30,395 nt of DNA. It comes from Chara braunii (Eukaryota > Streptophyta > Charophyceae > Charales > Characeae). Made by a program: the position numbers and the translations under genes. The stretch lies in the NCBI GenBank assembly GCA_003427395.1, contig BFEA01001014.1, positions 198,623 through 229,017 on the forward strand, given 5' to 3'. Positions within the stretch are counted from its first letter, which is position 1. Every line of letters starts with the position of its first letter. This document shows positions 27,252 through 30,395 of the stretch, piece by piece. A model generated the notes under the pieces. That model searched no databases. It saw nothing but the letters and a program-made list of their open reading frames with translations, and was not told where the DNA came from.

Positions 27252-29700
27252 ATGTCTTCGTCCAGGGGCGAGGGGGAGCCTGCTTGGACCTTTAGGAGGG
27301 AATCGGGAAAAGAATTCATGAGACGGTCGTCTACCACCTCAAAATCGTGGTCGGACCACACAAGGTTGAAATGATTCGACGACTGATGTTGTGGAGATGC
27401 TTCGAACCCCGTTAAACAGTCGTGTGGTCCTGTCATCTTCGTCGCTGCCAACAAGCGGCGTAGGGTGCTTGGGGCCGTCTTGTTGTGGGAAACTGCGAAA
27501 GGGAGTCGTCGACAGTTCTATATGAAAACTGTTTACAGTGCGAAGGGCAACATTGTCGCCAATTCCAAGGGGGCGTTGCTGGACATGGATTTGTTCAAGG
27601 GGTTCATAGCGGGTGTTGTGAACACCCCATTCTACAACGACCTCCTTCAGCAGGGCGGGTTTGTTGGCTCAAGAGTTTTTTAACTTGTTGGAGGAGAAGG
27701 ACGTCGGCCTCGACGTCCTCTGTGACGTCGGCCCGCCCAGGAGTTGTTTAACTTGTTGGAGGAGAAGGACGTCGGCCTCGACGTCCTGAATCCAGCGGGT
27801 CAACGCCAGAGGGGGGGGATCTGGGTTCTGGTGCGGCTTCTCAACTGCAGCAGGTGGAGAGCCGCGGTCAATTTGATGACAACGAAGATGAGGCGACACC
27901 TCTAACGATGTCTTCGTCGTTGAGTTGAAGAGACCGGTCCGTGCTGTCTATACCTGGGCTCCGGCAAGCAACTCCAGTTCGAGAGGAGGTCGTTGCGGCT
28001 CCCAGAAAGGCGGCGGTCCACTTTGAAGTGGACTTGGAGACTGTCGAGGGCCATGACGCGGAGGACGAGACCGTGGGCAGAGAGGGAACGTAGGGCACTT
28101 CGCAAAAGAGAACGGGAGATCGTTAAGACGACTTTGTCGGCTCTTCGAAGAAACAGAAGACCAAGGCCCCGAAGAATGTGGGGGAGAAACGGAAGGGAAC
28201 CGGGGGGAACAGGACCACCCGGTTGGCAAACGTCCGGCCTCGAAACAGAAGCAGCCTGCGTCAGGACCTTCCTCGCCACGGCCTCCCATCGATGTCGACG
28301 CCTAGTACTTCCTGGAGTACAAAGACGGCGTCAGAACAAAGCGGAAGTTCGAGATTAGCCTGACTCAGGTTGTCGACCTCGGGGAGGGGGAGGATCTGTA
28401 CAACCAGCGGTCCCTGGATCCCGTCCTCATGGAGGGGATCAAAGAAGGGATGTGGTCGGCGTACGACAACAAAGAACAGTCGTACGAGTTACCAACCCTG
28501 AAGCTCGCGCCACTGGGGCTGGGAAAGCCAACTCCCAGGGCCAAGGTCATTCGGCTGAAGCCGGAGGACTGGAATGACGGGCTGGCGGGCCAATACTACT
28601 ACTACGTGATGTGTGGGCAGCACAATGCATCTGCCGCCAGGTCACTTCTCGACAACGAGGTGGTCGAAAAGTATAATTTTGAGAGGTGTCCGACACGTAT
28701 GGTGTACTTTTCGAACGACGACTTCGAAGGGTATTTCCTTGTTAGTTCCCAGGACAACAAAAAGGACCTCAAGGCACCTTCTAGACAGTTGAAAATGACC
28801 ATGAAAGACATTCGGTGGCAGTGGAAGCATAACGGTTTCTCAATAGCTGTCATGGGGAACCCCAACGGGAAACAAGAACAGGTCTGAAAATGGTGTGAGT
28901 TTTGTACGATGGCGATCCATAAGACTACGTTCAACAACTTGTGGATTCTCGCGGATCAAAAGGGAGAGGACGCCATCAAGAAACAAAACACTGCCCTGCG
29001 TTCTTATTTCCCGCTGGCGATGACCAGAGAGAATATCTAGAAACTGGCCGTGGAATTTTCTGAAAAATGGGAGAGAGGTAGATTGTTGGGCCACGACGGA
29101 GCAAAGTGGATCATTAAGAAGAAGAAGGTCAAAAACGTCAAGCCGTGGGTCGCCTACATCGACATCGACAACGACAAGATGGGTAGAAAAAAGGTCGTTT
29201 ACAACGTCCCCGTGGAGCCGCTGACTAAGAAAGGCAAAAAGGAGAAAGAGGAGGGCGATTGGTTCGTGCAAGTGCCTGGGTCGGACACACATTGTTGGAA
29301 AGCGATGGCAACACTGACCGACAAAGAGAAGTGTCGCGTTCTGAAGAAGGTGCTTGCTTGCGGGGTGGTTTGGGTCCAAGCCGACTCCCCCTCGTTGGCG
29401 AAGTTGGGGAAGCTCAGTCTGCAGGAAATGGTGCAGTTGGTGAAGTGCGACCACGTGCTGGTGCGCTTGTGGAATCACTACCAATTCAAGCACGAGGCCG
29501 GACGTGGATTGGATCCAGAAATACCATTTCTTGAAATCGAAGTTTGTCGTCTTTAAAAAGTTTGAAAGTCGAGCATTGAATGGCGATTTATGGGACGGTA
29601 GTAGGAATCACGTTTCTAACGCGAAGCTGTTCAAGGAGTGTCCGCCGTACATGGCTTGTGACGAGGACCACTCAATTGAGGCAATGAAAAAGTTGGTCGG
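27252..29700 (+). pseudogene. Decayed large protein with a weak ParB-like signature, function unknown
   Basis: It begins MSSSRGEGEPAWTFRRE and carries stops and frame changes throughout. Readable blocks in order are VIFVAANKRRRVLGAVLLWE, KGFIAGVVNTPFYNDLLQQG, EFFNLLEEKDVGLDVL, PRKAAVHFEVDLETVEGHDA, the basic linker KKQKTKAPKNVGEKRKG, KRKFEISLTQVVDLGEGEDL and a best-preserved block at 28429-29556. That block has YYYYVMCGQHNASAARSLL, which resembles the GxHRxxAA box of ParB/Srx-fold proteins (inference), then MKDIRWQWKHNG, WVAYIDIDNDKMG, CRVLKKVLACGVVWVQ and LVRLWNHYQFKHE. Stops include TGA 28885-28887 and TAG 29038-29040. A frame change near 29505 leads to SRNHVSNAKLFKECPPYM. The sequence stops at the LTR at 29701. 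The family looks like a multi-copy, Chara-type one. Confidence 0.55.
27675..27794. repeat. 68-bp-spaced direct duplication inside the pseudogene
   Basis: TTTAACTTGTTGGAGGAGAA and the following GGACGTCGGCCTCGACGTCC occur twice, starting 68 bases apart (27681 and 27749 for TAACTTG), with one mismatch (TTTTTT versus TTGTTT). The spacing is not a multiple of three, so it also shifts the frame. Confidence 0.85.
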
Positions 29701-30246
29701 TGTCGGGACTGGTGAGTCCCGAATAACTTCCCATCACTCGAGAGACCGAATATGCACGAGCTGTGCACAACAGAGAAATCCGAAGTGAGACGAGATAAAG
29801 GATTAGGCCGCAGGAGGGAGTAATGTCCTGGGGCGAGAACCACAGGGGGAAAGAACTAAGCGGCGGCAAGCGAGCGAGCGCAAGAACATGGGCACATAGA
29901 ACATAGCAGGAGGCCGGGAGGGTCATCGGAATGCAATAAGACTAAGGCCAAAGGGCCCTTTGAACTAACAATTGCAGCGCGATAGCAATAAGGGAATGAG
30001 GAAGTCGAGGGATGGGCGGCCAGAAGCCGCAGGAAACCAGGAAATGAGGGGTCAACGTGGGGGCCACCTACGGGAGCCTCGGAGCGGAGGCCCACGACCA
30101 AAGAGATCGGCATGCACAAGGCACGAGGAAAGACTAAGGAGAGGGGTCACTATGGGATGACAAGACGCCCAAGGGACATGGGACACCTCGGGGAAAGGCA
30201 CCCGGGGCCACGTGGGACGAAATAAAAATAATGGCCGATGGGACTT

Positions 30247-30298
30247 AGTGTCGGGGACCACCGACAGGACTAAGTGTCGGGGACCACCGACGGGACAA
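30247..30298 (+). repeat. 26-bp tandem repeat in the LTR
   Basis: GTGTCGGGGACCACCGAC occurs at 30248 and again at 30274, exactly 26 bases apart, followed by a degenerate third unit (GGACAAGCGGCGGGGACATG). Each unit contains a 5-bp inverted repeat (GTCGG/CCGAC). Such short repeats in U3 can be enhancer-like, but nothing here tests that. Confidence 0.75.
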
Positions 30299-30375
30299 GC
30301 GGCGGGGACATGTGAAAGTCCCAAGAAGAAACGGCGGCACCGCATGAGGGAAAAATAATAAATGCAAGGTGCACC

Positions 30376-30395
30376 GTCAAGATCGACATCTTGAC
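30376..30395. repeat. Perfect 8-bp hairpin at the very end of the window
   Basis: GTCAAGAT, loop CGAC, ATCTTGAC; the final base of the stem is the last base of the window. An inverted repeat at this exact point may be where assembly stopped. Confidence 0.7.

Larger units (their letters stand above)
29701..30395 (+). mobile_element. LTR (family 1 relative), plus strand, runs off the window
   Basis: It begins TGTCGGGACTGGTGAGTC, the same start as the minus-strand LTR ending at 13237. Similarity continues for about 80 bases (ACTCGAGAGACCGAATATG, GTGCACAACAGAGAAA) and then weakens. Both LTRs carry GTGTC...GGACCAC-type repeats and GGCGGCACC motifs later. No polypurine tract precedes it and the neighbouring pseudogene stops exactly here, so it is the outer edge of a 5' LTR or a solo LTR inserted into that gene. 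The other end lies outside the window. Confidence 0.6.

Overview
This window looks like a repeat-dominated stretch of a eukaryotic nuclear genome, most likely a streptophyte (charophyte) alga such as Chara. The evidence is two decayed copies of one Ty3/gypsy LTR-retrotransposon family in opposite orientations, further LTRs, minisatellites, long pyrimidine and purine tracts, and almost no intact genes. The Chara assignment is inference from the style of the polyproteins and of a multi-copy pseudogene family, not from a search. The window begins in poly-C and ends on a perfect hairpin inside an LTR, so it may be an entire contig.

Layout. 1-735: no gene recognised. 736-1615: a 53-bp minisatellite. 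1711-1813: a CT microsatellite. 1814-4566: an unexplained leader. 4567-10228: the plus-strand retroelement copy, with four tandem related reading frames of unknown function (here A, B, C, D; about 250-268 codons each), a possible short frame E, then a gag gene that ends abruptly just after its zinc knuckle. 10229-11891: repeat debris with a TATA-like box and perfect hairpins. 11892-13237: a minus-strand LTR. 13293-14483: a second minus-strand LTR nested beside it. 14500-15355: the remnant of a polyprotein C-terminus. 15356-16811: simple repeats and nothing coding. 16812-17351: a minus-strand acidic ORF with SUMO-interaction-like motifs. 17811-26195: the minus-strand retroelement copy, read right to left as C', D', gag, protease, reverse transcriptase, RNase H, integrase. 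26196-26545: a 138-bp repeat whose copies are open in both directions. 27252-29700: a plus-strand pseudogene of unknown family with a weak ParB-like signature, ending at another LTR that begins at 29701.

The two retroelement copies are complementary. The plus copy has A-B-C-D-gag but no pol. The minus copy has C'-D'-gag-pol but lacks A, B and the start of C. Shared order and similar spacing show that the A-D cassette belongs to the element, directly upstream of gag. A cassette of four tandemly duplicated proteins 5' of gag is not a standard Ty3/gypsy feature that I know of, and it is the most interesting observation here. Most breaks are single in-frame stops that replace Trp, Gln or Arg, as expected from C-to-T decay of methylated DNA. 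An important artefact sits in D' at 25142-25176: a Nextera/Tn5 mate-pair junction adapter flanked by a 47-bp duplicated sequence, which falsely breaks an otherwise open gene.
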